DNA of 64,000 nucleotides from Saccharomycopsis phalli (GCA_020342235.1 CP073213.1:1900501-1964500), one strand, 5' to 3'; counted from the stretch's first letter, positions 18,174 through 28,800 are shown. Translations and numbers: made by a program. The notes: generated by a model from the sequence alone, not told the origin.

Positions 18174-19887
18174 ATGGATCAATCTATTTTGAACCACGTA
18201 TGTATAGATGTTTCCGTCAGTAAGGAATTTCTAATATTTAAAGAGGAAGATTAAACATTTGCAGTCAATTAGTTTGAGGAATTTGAATATAGTGCCTGCT
18301 GATCTTAGCGAAATCACGGTGACAAATAATCCCAAAAAGAACCAAACAAAGTTGGAAGAGTTGAACAAGTTAAAGACCTTAAACTGTTTCTACAGCATAT
18401 CTCTTGAAGGCCAGGAGCCATTTTATATTAGCGAATCAATTGATGGTACAGAGGAAGCGAACTTTCAAGATATCAATTTGATCCAGTACCATCTAAAGAA
18501 TAGTAATGGCTATAATAAGTTGAGACAACAAAGTGAATTTGTTTTGAAAATCTTTGTGAGAAGTTATCGAGATAAAAAGTGGGTACTATTTTTCGATAGA
18601 AAGGTCAACTTAAACCATGATTTGATGTTTATTGGAAGGACATTGAATGTGGTAGAGATAATGAGTAAAAATTCAATTTTGGTTAGTCTCACAGATGGAA
18701 TATACAAAATACAGATTCTGACAGTGGAGGAGTTGAAGGAACAATTAAAAAATAGAACAAGTGGTGATGAAAAAGCTACAACGAGTGAAAGTTCTGCTGG
18801 ATTGGCCATGATTAATTATGATACGGTAATGAAGATAAATAACCTTAAGCTCTGTTTGACAGATATAGAGTCAATTAATCAGCAGTTGATAAACAATATT
18901 GAAGAAGCCATATTAATTAAAGGCAAAGATACTAGCCTATCTGTCAAGATGCTTAAAATTAAGCTTATTGAATTTAGACGGATCATCAATGTGTACAAAA
19001 AGCGAAACTATGAATTGGATAAGAGGCTCATGGCTAAGAGAAAATACTTGGGCAATATTGTATCTCTTTTAGAGGATAGCAATGAAATAGTCATACATAA
19101 CAGTCAAGACGTTGAGTCTGATATGGACTACAGCATAGACAAAATAACATTTAAATTTGAGGATGATGATGATGAGAAGGAAAATGAAGACGAGGAAAAT
19201 GAAAATGGTATAGGCAATGTCACTCCCGAAGAACAGAACCAGTTTAACTCAATGATCATAGCCATCAACAACGAAACGTCCAACTTAAAACAGATTCATG
19301 GAAAGACATTGAATGAGTTGGATCGCTTAAACTTCAAAATAAATCTGGAAAGCTCAGATATCTTCAAGATCATTCTAGAAATCTTCAACATCCAGTCTAA
19401 TGTCAATAACCCTATAGAATTCACGATATTAGACTTGTCCTTATCGAACCTACCACTTTTCATTAAATACCCAAACTACAAAGCTCATAGTACAAGAGAA
19501 GATGACTCTGAGCTTATAGTGCTATCAAAGGATGATTTACAAATAGAATTAGACTCTGCATTGGGATATACTGCACAAGTAGTGCAGTTGATATCGCTAT
19601 ACCTCTTGATTCCTTTGAAATATCCCATTATAAGCTTTGGCAGCTATTCATATGTGTGTGACTACGTTAGTAACTTGAATGAAAATTCGAACCGAGTGTT
19701 TCCTCTACACGTTAAAAATAACTTGACGTTTCGATTTGAATACGCAGTGACTCTACTTAATAAGGATATTGAACAGTTGATGCACCACCAGAAACTCTCA
19801 GTCCCAGACACGAAGAACATACTAGGAAATTTGAAGACGTTGCTTCTTTTTCTTTCTTCAAAAGACTTGGTAAGAAATACAATCTAG
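18174..19887 (+). CDS. VPS38: Vps38 / UVRAG-like subunit of PI3-kinase complex II, with one intron
   Basis: Exon 1 (18174-18197, MDQSILNH) joins exon 2 at 18265 (SISLRNLNIVP) to give 548 residues. A C2-like N-terminal part (WVLFFDRKVNLNHDLMFIGRTLN; NSILVSLTDGIYKI) is followed by a coiled coil (about 190-280) and an acidic stretch. The C-terminal BARA-type domain has ALGYTAQVVQLISLYLLIPLKYPI and FRFEYAVTLLNKDIEQLM, which parallel UVRAG closely. Vps38 places Vps34-Vps15-Vps30 on endosomes for vacuolar sorting. The first residues of exon 2 have no upstream ATG in frame, which is why the intron is needed. Confidence 0.87.
18198..18264 (+). other. Predicted VPS38 intron (67 nt)
   Basis: The donor is the canonical yeast GTATGT (18198-18203) and the acceptor TTTGCAG ends at 18264. 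Both exons are in phase 0. A branch-like TTCTAAT lies about 30 nt before the acceptor. It comes directly after codon 8. Confidence 0.8.
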
Positions 19888-20409
19888 GCCAATTCTGCGT
19901 AAGTCCACAACAGTTATACTTAATGTACATTATGATTCATATTATACAGCTTGTACATATGTAAAGAGCTCAACCAAGTACCAACTCATAGAAAATTATT
20001 ATAATATTAACCAATATTAAAGGTAATCTTAATAACGTCCTTGTTGCAGATATTAAGTTAATTAATCTTCCTTTAACACTACCATCAGATTGATGTTGTG
20101 TGCCTCCACTACCCCATCCAACTAATTTCTGTTAGTGCTTCGACATGACTAGTGCGCATTACTTACTTCGGTTTAAAAATCTATCTTCGCTCAAAACTGC
20201 CACAGAATTGACAAGAAGAATTATCGCTGATGTATTAGTACACAGTGAGTGAATTTGCTATTAAAAACATACTATATAGGAGTCTCCCAAGTCCCATCAT
20301 CTTGCATAGTTGAAATACCTATCTTGACTTGGAAACAACTGCAGGTTACCCGCTCAGATGATTGATACGTAAACCGTTGTAGCAAATCCTAAATCCCACA
20401 GATCTTACA
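19888..20409. promoter_or_regulatory. Intergenic region VPS38 3' / SEC18 promoter
   Basis: The first half is AT-rich. A 34-codon plus frame starts at ATG 20145; it is short and unrecognised and is treated as doubtful. No RNA gene or repeat was recognised. Confidence 0.4.
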
Positions 20410-22722
20410 ATGAATAGATTTGGATTTGGCCACCAAAATCCTGCTCCTGATCCCAACTACGCAAACGGTAGCGGGCGAATTGCGCCTCCCGGAAATTCCG
20501 GAAAGGCCGTCTCTTTGTTTGTTGCCAATTCTCCGAATAACCAAGTTGCATTATCTGGCTGTGTTGCCACTAATGACTTTCCTTCAGGCACTTTGGTTAT
20601 AATTGACAACACTTTTGTGATGACGACAATTCAAAACAGGGAAATGCAGCGTGGTCAGATTGGATTGAATGGCTCTCAAAGAACTTGGATGCAATTTTCT
20701 TTAAACCAGTCCACTTCAGTTGAACCATATAATGTTAACGCCAGTAATATTTTATCTGCGGTCAATATTGAAATTAATTTCAGAAATAAAAGCAAAGGGG
20801 CCATGATTAAAGAGCCTTTTGATCAGGATGAATTACAAGCTGCGTTCATACATGCATTCAATGACCAAGTGTTACAGCCAACCCAGCAACTATTGTTTGA
20901 TTACAGATCTTTAATATTTGAGTGTGCCGTCAAGTCGATTCAAGTCATGAATATGATGGATACTCAAAGCAATCAGCCTATTGACAACTTCATGTCTGGT
21001 ATCAGTGCCAAGGGTATTTTGAATCCAAAAACCACAATCAACTGGATATCTAGCAGTGAGCCACAAGTTCCATTTAAGGCTTCTGCGACCAGAATGAGAC
21101 CTGACGCCATTATCAGACCAGACTTTAAGTTTGAAGATATGGGAATCGGTGGTTTGGATGAGGAGTTTTCTCAGATCTTCAGACGTGCCTTTGCTTCGAG
21201 AATCTTCCCACCTGGTTTGATTGACAAGTTGGGTATCAACCATGTCAAGGGTTTATTATTGTTTGGTCCACCAGGTACTGGTAAGACATTAATTGCTCGT
21301 AAAATTGGAAAGTTGTTGAATGGATCGGCTGAACCTAAGATTGTCAATGGTCCGGAAATTTTATCCAAGTTTGTGGGTAGCTCGGAAGAGAATATCAGAA
21401 ACTTATTCAAGGATGCAGAGGCAGAATACAAGCAAAAGAAAGAGAACTCTTCATTACATATCATCATCTTCGATGAATTGGACTCTGTGTTTAAACAAAG
21501 AGGTTCTCGTGGAGATGGTACTGGGGTGGGTGACAATGTTGTGAACCAGTTATTGGCCAAGATGGACGGTGTGGAGCAACTCAACAATATATTAATTATT
21601 GGAATGACCAACCGTATTGATTTGATTGATAATGCTTTGTTGAGACCTGGTAGATTTGAAGTTCAAGTGGAAATCAAATTGCCAGATGAAAAGGGCAGAA
21701 AGCAAATCTTTGAGATTCACTGCAAAAAAATGAAAGATAGTCTGTTGTTGGGTGCCGATGTTAATGTTGACAAATTGGCTGCGTCAACCAAGAACTTCTC
21801 TGGTGCGGAGATTGAGGGATTGGTAAAATCCGCAGCCTCCTTTGCTATTAACAAGTCCATAAAGGTGGGAACTGTGGCTAATGTAGATATGAAGAAAGTT
21901 AATGACATGAAAGTTGGAATGACCGACTTTATGATGGCCTTGGATGAAGTCAAACCAGCGTTTGGTGTCAGTGAGGATGATTTGAAGGAAAGCTTCACTG
22001 GTGGCATTATTCCATTTTCTGACAAAATCAGCACGATTCTCAAATCGGGCCAAACCTTTGTTAACCGGATTCTGGATCCAAAGGGCAGAACTCATTTACT
22101 CAGCATTTTAGTTCATGGGCCGCCAGGCTCGGGAAAGACTGCACTTGCTTCTTCAATTGCCTTGAACTCGCAATTCCCATTTGTCCGAATGATTTCTTCA
22201 GCTCAAATTGTGGGCATGTCGGAGTCCGCCAAGATCACATATATTGACAATTGCTTCAGAGACGCATACAAGTCGCCATTGAACGTGTTAGTCATTGACC
22301 AGATTGAAAGCTTGATTGAATATGTGCCAATTGGTCCTCGATTCTCCAACAATATCTTGCAAGTATTAAAGACTTTGATCACCAAGGCGCCTCCAAAGGG
22401 CCGTAAGTTGTTAATTTTTGTCACTACGTCGTCGCACTCTTTGGTCAAGAACTTGGACTTGTTGGGATCATTTGATAATGATATTGCTGTGCCTAACTTG
22501 ACGTCGGTGGAAGAAATATACAGCGTGCTTCGTTACACTGAATTTGCAACTTCAGACAAGGAGCGCCAAGTAGTCGCCGAGGGAATACAAAAATACTTGG
22601 GCGTAAACCCATTGAACATCGGAATCAAGAAAGTGTTGAGTGACATTGAGACTTCCAGATACACCGACGACCCGTTGACGGAGTTGGTGGATTTGATTGT
22701 AAGCAACAACAATACTTTTTGA
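20410..22722 (+). CDS. SEC18: NSF ATPase Sec18
   Basis: The protein has 770 residues. Sec18/NSF disassembles SNARE complexes with alpha-SNAP after membrane fusion. It has an N domain (about 30-235) and two AAA domains. D1 has GPPGTGKT (about 286) with FDELDSVFKQRGSRGDGTGVGDNVVNQLLAKMDG and MTNRIDLIDNALLRPGRFE. D2 has GPPGSGKTALA (about 571). The order, length and motifs fit Sec18 and not Cdc48. It converges on the acetyltransferase gene with a 55-bp gap. Confidence 0.97.
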   Translation: MNRFGFGHQNPAPDPNYANGSGRIAPPGNSGKAVSLFVANSPNNQVALSGCVATNDFPSGTLVIIDNTFVMTTIQNREMQRGQIGLNGSQRTWMQFSLNQSTSVEPYNVNASNILSAVNIEINFRNKSKGAMIKEPFDQDELQAAFIHAFNDQVLQPTQQLLFDYRSLIFECAVKSIQVMNMMDTQSNQPIDNFMSGISAKGILNPKTTINWISSSEPQVPFKASATRMRPDAIIRPDFKFEDMGIGGLDEEFSQIFRRAFASRIFPPGLIDKLGINHVKGLLLFGPPGTGKTLIARKIGKLLNGSAEPKIVNGPEILSKFVGSSEENIRNLFKDAEAEYKQKKENSSLHIIIFDELDSVFKQRGSRGDGTGVGDNVVNQLLAKMDGVEQLNNILIIGMTNRIDLIDNALLRPGRFEVQVEIKLPDEKGRKQIFEIHCKKMKDSLLLGADVNVDKLAASTKNFSGAEIEGLVKSAASFAINKSIKVGTVANVDMKKVNDMKVGMTDFMMALDEVKPAFGVSEDDLKESFTGGIIPFSDKISTILKSGQTFVNRILDPKGRTHLLSILVHGPPGSGKTALASSIALNSQFPFVRMISSAQIVGMSESAKITYIDNCFRDAYKSPLNVLVIDQIESLIEYVPIGPRFSNNILQVLKTLITKAPPKGRKLLIFVTTSSHSLVKNLDLLGSFDNDIAVPNLTSVEEIYSVLRYTEFATSDKERQVVAEGIQKYLGVNPLNIGIKKVLSDIETSRYTDDPLTELVDLIVSNNNTF

Positions 22723-22777
22723 ATACGAAATATATATTTAAGTCTATAACCAAATATACCCACGAATTGCCTAGCGC

Positions 22778-23932
22778 CTAGAACCATCCCCATTTGGCGT
22801 TTCCTTCCCAAATGATTTCGCCATTGGCCAATTGTGTATTTTTTTCTGGCTCAGTGAACCGAATGGCACTGGTGGCATAGTTTGGAACATCTACTTCACA
22901 TCCTTTATTAGCCAAGTATGATTTAATCTCAGACGAAACTTCGGTGTCCCATATTTTAATTTTATTAATCAAAGATCCGGGGGCTGCCTTACTAAGATAT
23001 TTCAAGGCCGCACCGATCAACCTCTTGTCCATCTCGATGGTATCTCCTCCAAAACTATCAATCTTCAAAATGTTCACGCATTTATAGTTAAAGGTATAGG
23101 TCCATACAATATACCCGAGCGCTCCTTCTTTCTCTATTTTCAAGCCGTATTTGAGCTCTTTGCCCTGGTTGAGAAATTGGTTGTACATGTCGGATCTTGC
23201 ATGAAACCAGTCAATAATTTCGGCCTTGAGATTCAAAGTCACAACTGTCTTCTTTGCACTTAAGTTTTGGGACACTATCTTGGCCCATGACTTCTCTATC
23301 AATGGACCAAATTGCCCTCTGCTCAAAAGCACCGCATCATCACCAGTATCAAGACCATCCAAGTCTAGCGGGATATCAATTTCAGAGACAGGGAAAGATT
23401 TGAAGCCAAATTGGCTATAAAACTCGCCAATTTCACTATACAAAGTGATGAAGGTAAACTCGCCAGGTATGTACTTCTCGCACCATTGGTTCATGCTTGA
23501 GAGTAAAACTTTGCTATAACCTTTGCCTCGAAACTTGGTCAAGGCAAATACTGATCCAATACACCCGGCCTTGGCTGTTTTCACACTTCCGTTATGGAAA
23601 ACAGACGCATCTCTAATGAGTAAGTCTATGCCACACACAATATTGTAAGTATCGATATCTTCCCCATCGGTATATACAATGCTCGTGTCCTTCAAGACAA
23701 ACCCATACTCTCCATACAATTCCTCGATTGGCTCCCCTTTGATTACACCACTAGTTCCGGGACGACAAATGTCACTGTTGAACAAAATTTGTCCACTTTC
23801 AATATACTGTTTGGTAGTGATATCCCCTTTCCATTGAGTCCCAGTATGAGTCCAAATATATTCACGAACTTTCTCCGAGGAAATTGGAACAAATTCAAAT
23901 TTGCCGTCCTTCAATGCCTGCAATTGTATCAT
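22778..23932 (-). CDS. GNAT-type N-acetyltransferase, LYC1-like
   Basis: The protein has 384 residues from ATG 23932 (MIQLQALKDGKFEF). The frame continues upstream only to a GTG, so 23932 is the start. A GNAT core is visible around residues 120-190: CIGSVFALTKFRGKGYSKVLLSSMNQW is the acetyl-CoA loop (R/Q-x-x-G-x-G/A type), followed by FITLYSEIGEFYSQFGFKSF. A long C-terminal extension ends in IIWEGNAKWGWF. The layout resembles the fungal LYC1 family, named from Yarrowia lysine N6-acetyltransferase. The substrate in this organism cannot be read from sequence. CACGTG (23972-23977) lies 40 bp upstream. Confidence 0.75.
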   Translation of the reverse strand: MIQLQALKDGKFEFVPISSEKVREYIWTHTGTQWKGDITTKQYIESGQILFNSDICRPGTSGVIKGEPIEELYGEYGFVLKDTSIVYTDGEDIDTYNIVCGIDLLIRDASVFHNGSVKTAKAGCIGSVFALTKFRGKGYSKVLLSSMNQWCEKYIPGEFTFITLYSEIGEFYSQFGFKSFPVSEIDIPLDLDGLDTGDDAVLLSRGQFGPLIEKSWAKIVSQNLSAKKTVVTLNLKAEIIDWFHARSDMYNQFLNQGKELKYGLKIEKEGALGYIVWTYTFNYKCVNILKIDSFGGDTIEMDKRLIGAALKYLSKAAPGSLINKIKIWDTEVSSEIKSYLANKGCEVDVPNYATSAIRFTEPEKNTQLANGEIIWEGNAKWGWF

Positions 23933-24289
23933 TTCCAAACTATGATCAAGAGAGCAACGGTTATATATAGCCACGTGATTCCTGTTCGAGAAAACCAGAA
24001 AGCACCCTGAAAAAAAAAAACTGTAGCCACCTGAATATGTTAGACACCGAAATTTGCAGAATTATCATAGTATTGTTATATATATGCTAGGAAATGCAAA
24101 CAGCATAATTATTAAGTGGAGCAAATATTATTTTAAGAATTCTTGAATTTCAAAATATTCATCACAGGTAAGCTTACTATTATTTCATTACCAACTCTTC
24201 GGTATCCTTGAATTCTATATTTCATTAACTATTTGCAGATGCAGAGGCGAACAAGCAGAAACTATGAGGGGTCGTCGCTATAAATACAT
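23933..24289. other. Intergenic region, acetyltransferase promoter / SPT15 3' flank
   Basis: It contains CACGTG at 23972-23977, a poly-A run at about 24011-24020, and AT-rich sequence. No gene was recognised. Confidence 0.4.
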
Positions 24290-24991
24290 TCATAACTTTC
24301 TGAATTCGCTTAAAACGGGATATATGGCTTCAAAAGCGGCATATATTTCCTCTCTTTGCTTTGCTCCTGTCAAAACAATCTTTCCTGAGACGAATATTAA
24401 CAACACGATTTTAGGCTTAACCATTCTATAGATTAAACCAGGGAACAATTCAGGTTCGTAAGAACTAAAAGTGCCGTGTGAAAATGCCAAACCTTCTAAT
24501 CGAATAGGGAATTTAACATCGCAAGAACCAACGATATTTTGAATTTTAAAGTCAGTAAATTTTGCGTTAAAACCCAACTTTTGAATAATTCTGGCATATT
24601 TTCTAGACGCCAACTTAGAATCGTCTTCCGACTTTGCACCGGTAACAACCATCTTACCAGACGCAAAAATCAAAGCAGTTGTTTTCGGCTCTCTGATTCT
24701 CATAATGACAGCAGCAAAACGTTTTGGATTGTACTCGGCGTTACGAGCATGCAACGCAATAGTCTTCAAGTCTAAACGACAATCCAAATTCACTGTAGCG
24801 ACTATATTCTGTAATGTTGGAACAATGCCTGATGAAGTCGCATCATCATTAGCAGACATCAACGGCTCATTTGCAGCAAGCTCAGCATTCGTAGTACCAT
24901 TTATCACTGAGTTGATATTAGCCATTTCACCATTTTCCAATATTGGCTTTTGGTCGACCAAATCAAACGACGGTAATTGAAACGAGGACAT
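24290..24991 (-). CDS. SPT15: TATA-binding protein (TBP)
   Basis: TBP nucleates pre-initiation complexes for RNA polymerases I, II and III. The 233-residue protein has a variable N-terminal region (about 1-54) and the saddle core from [16 protein letters not shown]. The core is two direct repeats, each with RF/YRM-type strands: [30 protein letters not shown] and [27 protein letters not shown]. Expected phenylalanines and the [12 protein letters not shown] helix are present. Confidence 0.98.
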   Translation of the reverse strand: MSSFQLPSFDLVDQKPILENGEMANINSVINGTTNAELAANEPLMSANDDATSSGIVPTLQNIVATVNLDCRLDLKTIALHARNAEYNPKRFAAVIMRIREPKTTALIFASGKMVVTGAKSEDDSKLASRKYARIIQKLGFNAKFTDFKIQNIVGSCDVKFPIRLEGLAFSHGTFSSYEPELFPGLIYRMVKPKIVLLIFVSGKIVLTGAKQREEIYAAFEAIYPVLSEFRKL

Positions 24992-25314
24992 ACTTATGAA
25001 CTTAAAAACAATCGGCCTTTGTCCAAAAAAAAATTTTTATTAATTGAATATGGTACACAAGTTATATACAGCAGGGAGTATAGATTATTAAACTAATAAT
25101 AACCCAAGTGTCGAAAGAGTTAATCAATCCAATGAACTTGATAATGTGAAAATGCTGCACGTGATTAATATACCAACGAGTTGGATATCAGCTCCCGATT
25201 ACCTTTTCGCAAAAGGGGGGGCGACCGCCTCTTTATATAGCCTTTTAATTTTGCGTTATGTGCCCTGGTGGTTGCCATTTACGGAGGTTTTTTCATGCGC
25301 CTCAGTGCGCCCGC
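24992..25314. promoter_or_regulatory. Intergenic region, SPT15 promoter / PKR1 3' flank
   Basis: A poly-A/poly-T run at about 25026-25040 and CACGTG at 25158-25163 lie upstream of SPT15. The 63-codon plus frame at 25146-25337 runs into PKR1 and looks like chance. Confidence 0.4.
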
Positions 25315-25566
25315 CTACTTTTTTTTCGCTTGCTTAGCTGATTCTGTTGCTTTAAGCTCCTTGATAAACCAATTTACAATTCCATAAAACACGCAAGAGA
25401 GCACAAAAAGGTTAATAAAATGGATTCTAATCAGAGGACCACTAAGAAAAATAAGAACCCCAAAACTTAAAATTAGGAGAATGAATGATCCGTGTGTAGC
25501 TTTAATCAACGCTGGGGTGGTTCCCGGCGTGAAAATCGAATCCCATAATTCAACAATAAATGCCAT
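25315..25566 (-). CDS. PKR1: V-ATPase assembly factor Pkr1
   Basis: This 83-residue ER membrane protein opens with FIVELWDSIFTPGTTPALIKATHGSFILL, which parallels Saccharomyces Pkr1 (FFVRLWESVFEPGTSPQLIIATHVSF). Two hydrophobic segments (about 25-43 and 48-67) are followed by NWFIKELKATES and a basic tail. Pkr1 assists assembly of the V-ATPase Vo sector in the ER. The tail is shorter than in Saccharomyces, which ends with a long charged stretch. Confidence 0.9.
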   Translation of the reverse strand: MAFIVELWDSIFTPGTTPALIKATHGSFILLILSFGVLIFLSGPLIRIHFINLFVLSCVFYGIVNWFIKELKATESAKQAKKK

Positions 25567-26099
25567 AGTGATGAGTCTTAAAATCTATCCTTTTTATTAA
25601 TTTTTTGAACCAACGTATAGTTTTTTATGGAAGTTGAAGCATAAAAATACTGAAACAAAGGGATGAAAAAATTGCGGGCGACAGTGGCGCAACGTTCACA
25701 TGCGGTGTAACCCGTCTTAGGATTTGCAAGCCTGCTTGAAGGCAAAATACTCGTCAAAACGGGACATTGGGATCTTCGTGTAATGATTTAATTATAAAAG
25801 TTTTTAGTCCATTACTTAACGCATCAAATATGAATCTTGCATCTTGAATTTTAGTTCGCTCTTGTTCACGGCACCGGTTTTTTCTTTTGAATAAAGTAGG
25901 TAGGGCGCAATGTTAAAATTACGGCAGTATTAGTTTTTAATTTTGCAGTGAACCAGGTATTAGTGTTGAATCGGCATAAATTAATAGCCCCCTTCCCGTT
26001 TATACGAATTTGGCAGTCAGGGGGTGTAATGTTTTGGGGGTAGTTCTGAAAACGACTGAGCATCGCACATCAGCGAATAGGCAACAGCAAGAAACGAAG
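25567..26099. promoter_or_regulatory. Divergent intergenic region PKR1 / MAPR-type gene
   Basis: These 533 bp separate two divergent genes. No CACGTG, tRNA or repeat was recognised. A GTGATGA and a CTGA about 80 bp apart were examined as snoRNA boxes and rejected. Confidence 0.35.
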
Positions 26100-26465
26100 A
26101 TGGCTTCTCAATTCGATCCGAAAGAACCAGTCACTTTGAAGGCGCCTGAGAACCGGGAATTCACCAAGCGGGAATTATTGAAATATGATGGCATTCAGTC
26201 GGATAAGATTTATGTGGCAATAAAGGGAGTTGTCTTTGATGTGTCCAACAATATCAAAGCCTATGGCCCAAATACATCCTACCATATTTTCACTGGGAAG
26301 GACTCGTCAAGAGGGTTGGCAAAGTCCTCGTTAAAGGAGGAGGATAATAGCTTTGAGAACTCGTACAAAATTGACGACTTGACCGCAAGTGAGCTCGTGG
26401 TGTTGGAAGACTGGAACACATTCTTCAGCAAGCGGTATAATATTGTTGGCAAGGTGGTTGATTAG
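26100..26465 (+). CDS. MAPR-family cytochrome b5-like heme-binding protein (Dap1-like)
   Basis: The protein has 121 residues from ATG 26100. The core FTKRELLKYDGIQSDKIYVAIKGVVFDVS, then YGPNTSYHIFTGKDSSRGLAKSSL, then LEDWNTFFSKRYNIVGKV is the membrane-associated progesterone receptor / Dap1 fold, with the Tyr residues expected to ligate heme. No N-terminal membrane anchor is present, unlike many Dap1 proteins, so it is a short soluble form. Dap1 supports cytochrome P450 (Erg11) function in sterol synthesis. Whether this short form does so is inferred. Confidence 0.85.
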   Translation: MASQFDPKEPVTLKAPENREFTKRELLKYDGIQSDKIYVAIKGVVFDVSNNIKAYGPNTSYHIFTGKDSSRGLAKSSLKEEDNSFENSYKIDDLTASELVVLEDWNTFFSKRYNIVGKVVD

Positions 26466-26727
26466 TGGTATTTTTTATTTATTTCTTTATTTAGTTTAAA
26501 ATGCTCAAAGAAAAATACGCGCACGACACTGTAGCAAAGCTTATCAACATCGGACCTAGACCAAGTGACTATTAAATCATAGAGCCAATCAATGTTTCCA
26601 TTACCGAATGCTACATTGTGTTATGCGCATGTTGCATGTAAATCATTTGATAACTAACTACTTTAGTGTGATCATTGTATCTACGTTATTACATATTTCG
26701 CTATTACGTCGCAGAAGGAGACGGGAA

Positions 26728-27519
26728 TTATAACTCGCTCAATCTATCATCAATCTCTTGAGGTGTCAATCGCTTGAAACGTGGGCCCTGTGCGTCTTCC
26801 AAGCCAGTAAAGCCCAACTTGGAGTTGTCTGGGTCACCAATGACCACAATTTCGATTGTATTGCCGTTCATTTCGCCTTCGATTGTCTCCTTCAACGTCA
26901 ACAAAGCAATATGTATGGCATCTTCCAACTCCAATTCGTCATTGTATCTCTTTTCCAAAAATGTCTTTGCACTATTGGAGTTCTTTCCGATAGCCGTGGC
27001 TTTCCAAGGATAGTACGATCCACTTGGGTCGACTTGGTATAAACTGAAGCCACTTGCATTGGAGTCGTTTTCTTTTAGGTTTTTTGATAGTGTGGCATCG
27101 TCGTATCCTCCGACCAACAAAGATACACCATAAGGTCTAACCCCACCCGACTGGGTTGCCTCTTGCATAGCTTTGGCAATGTCGGAGGTCAAGATTCTGA
27201 CTGGTGGATACTCGTTGTAGATTCGCTTATAATTTGTGTGGGACAACTTTCTGGACTTGTCCACCAAGACTCTAAAATCGGGGTTCATTCCGGCATATGT
27301 CACTCCGATATCGGGAGTCAATAGCTCAACTTTATTAAACGAGTCTGGTTTTACCAATGTATTCTGGATCGTTTTCTCAGTGGCCAAGACCACTCCATTG
27401 GTGGCCTTAATCCCCAAGGATGTGACACCTTGCTTCACTGCGTTCAACGCATACTCTATTTGCACAAGCTTGCCACTTGGCGAGAAAGTGGTTAAAGAAA
27501 AGGAATAACGATCGGCCAT
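26728..27519 (-). CDS. PRE8: 20S proteasome alpha-2 subunit
   Basis: The protein has 263 residues and an alpha-type N-terminus, RYSFSLTTFSPSGKLVQIEYALNAVKQGVTSLGIKATNGVV. QEATQSGGVRPYGVSLLVGGYD and SLYQVDPSGSYYPWKATAIGKNS match Saccharomyces Pre8 closely, and the tail GPRFKRLTPQEIDDRLSEL is the alpha-2 form. It is a structural ring subunit without a catalytic Thr. CACGTG at 27623-27628 lies about 105 bp upstream. Confidence 0.96.
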   Translation of the reverse strand: MADRYSFSLTTFSPSGKLVQIEYALNAVKQGVTSLGIKATNGVVLATEKTIQNTLVKPDSFNKVELLTPDIGVTYAGMNPDFRVLVDKSRKLSHTNYKRIYNEYPPVRILTSDIAKAMQEATQSGGVRPYGVSLLVGGYDDATLSKNLKENDSNASGFSLYQVDPSGSYYPWKATAIGKNSNSAKTFLEKRYNDELELEDAIHIALLTLKETIEGEMNGNTIEIVVIGDPDNSKLGFTGLEDAQGPRFKRLTPQEIDDRLSEL

Positions 27520-27684
27520 TGTGAGATATCTGCCTTAATTTGCGTGATTCGCTGGAATGGTCTTGCGTTTGGTGCTAGGTTATGCTCCGGTGCCACCCAA
27601 AATTTCAAAGGCGAAAATAGTACACGTGACTGCAGGTCTACAAGGGACAAAGCACCGTGGGTTTAAATGACTGTATATATACGT

Positions 27685-28800
27685 TTATATTGGGAAAATA
27701 ACCACCTTGCCGTCCTTTCCAGCAGTAGAAACGTGCTTCTCGTCGTAAATTCTTACAGAGGTGATCGTGCTCTGGTGCACGGTAGGCAACTCCGACGCGT
27801 TTTTGTTTGCGACTTTTCCCCTCAGATCCAACTGCTTGAACATGCTCAAGGCACTTGCCCCAGAAAGAGTGTCGTCCTCGTCTTCGTCATCCACAGATCT
27901 CGCCTTCTTAGGCATGACAGAAGACTTGGTATTGTCAATGCTTTTCGTCTCAAACCACGAACTCTGGTCTCCAGTAAACACAATCGGGGCACAGCTGTGG
28001 CCCGCAGCCACTAGCTCAACCTCGTTCACAAATGTAAGCGACGTGAATGGCAAATAACTGGTCTTGGTGCTGACCAGTGACAAGTCGTCCTCGCCATTGG
28101 CATACCCAACCGCAATACTGGAGTCGTTCGATGCAAACGCAACCGAGTTCCCGCTTGGCGAAAACGCAACCGCATGGACCCATCCCCCGGGACTGCTGGT
28201 GAACGTGCCGCATATGGTGTTGAAGGGCAATTTAGAGCCCCAGTTTGACGCTGGAGGTCTTTCGTCGACCCCCTTGAGATACGCGCTGACCACATACACG
28301 TTGCTGTCGGTGGATCCAACTGCCAATAATACGTTATTTGGGTGCCAGTCGATCGAAGTGATGGTCGACCGGAAAGGCTTGGTCAAGTCCCGGGAAAACC
28401 ACCAGTTGTCGGACTCTCTGAAATTGCAAATGGATACCAACTTAGAACCAGACCCCACGGCAAACTTCAACCCATTTGGCGACCACTTCACACAGGTTGC
28501 CGAACGGTTGATCTTGAGAAACACCATTTCTTTGGAGTATGTGCCGTCGCTCTGGGGTCTCCAGACAAGAGCAGTTCTATCCTGTGAACTAGTGACAATT
28601 AGCCCTTGAATCGAGACATCGAGCGCCGTGACAAGTGCATCGTGGCCCGTAAGCTTTTGAAGGAGCTTCTTGTTAGTGCCAGACACTTGGTAAATGTGCA
28701 CTTCGTTCCCTTGGGCAATTGCTAGTTTGCTGTTTCCCTGGCCAAAGAAGGCATGGTCGTTAATCCCCGCCTTGAAGCCAAACACAGCAGGAGAAGACAT
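27685..28800 (-). CDS. ARC40: Arp2/3 complex WD40 subunit ARPC1
   Basis: Starting at ATG 28800 (MSSPAVFGFKAGINDHAF) the protein has 371 residues of WD40 repeats. AIAQGNEVHIYQ, LVTSSQDRTALVWR-type, KFAVGSGSKLVSICNFRESDNWWFSRDLTKPFRSTITSIDWHPNN-type and HAVAFSPSGNSVAFASNDSSI blocks are characteristic of ARPC1. The complex nucleates branched actin at cortical patches for endocytosis. The 12 codons upstream of the ATG in the same frame have no ATG at their head. CACGTG (28859-28864) lies about 60 bp upstream. Confidence 0.95.
   Translation of the reverse strand: MSSPAVFGFKAGINDHAFFGQGNSKLAIAQGNEVHIYQVSGTNKKLLQKLTGHDALVTALDVSIQGLIVTSSQDRTALVWRPQSDGTYSKEMVFLKINRSATCVKWSPNGLKFAVGSGSKLVSICNFRESDNWWFSRDLTKPFRSTITSIDWHPNNVLLAVGSTDSNVYVVSAYLKGVDERPPASNWGSKLPFNTICGTFTSSPGGWVHAVAFSPSGNSVAFASNDSSIAVGYANGEDDLSLVSTKTSYLPFTSLTFVNEVELVAAGHSCAPIVFTGDQSSWFETKSIDNTKSSVMPKKARSVDDEDEDDTLSGASALSMFKQLDLRGKVANKNASELPTVHQSTITSVRIYDEKHVSTAGKDGKVVIFPI

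Noticed and set aside
25568-25655. GTGATGA and CTGA about 80 bp apart, as in a C/D box snoRNA
   Set aside because: There is no terminal stem or D'/C' boxes, and the first box touches the PKR1 start codon.
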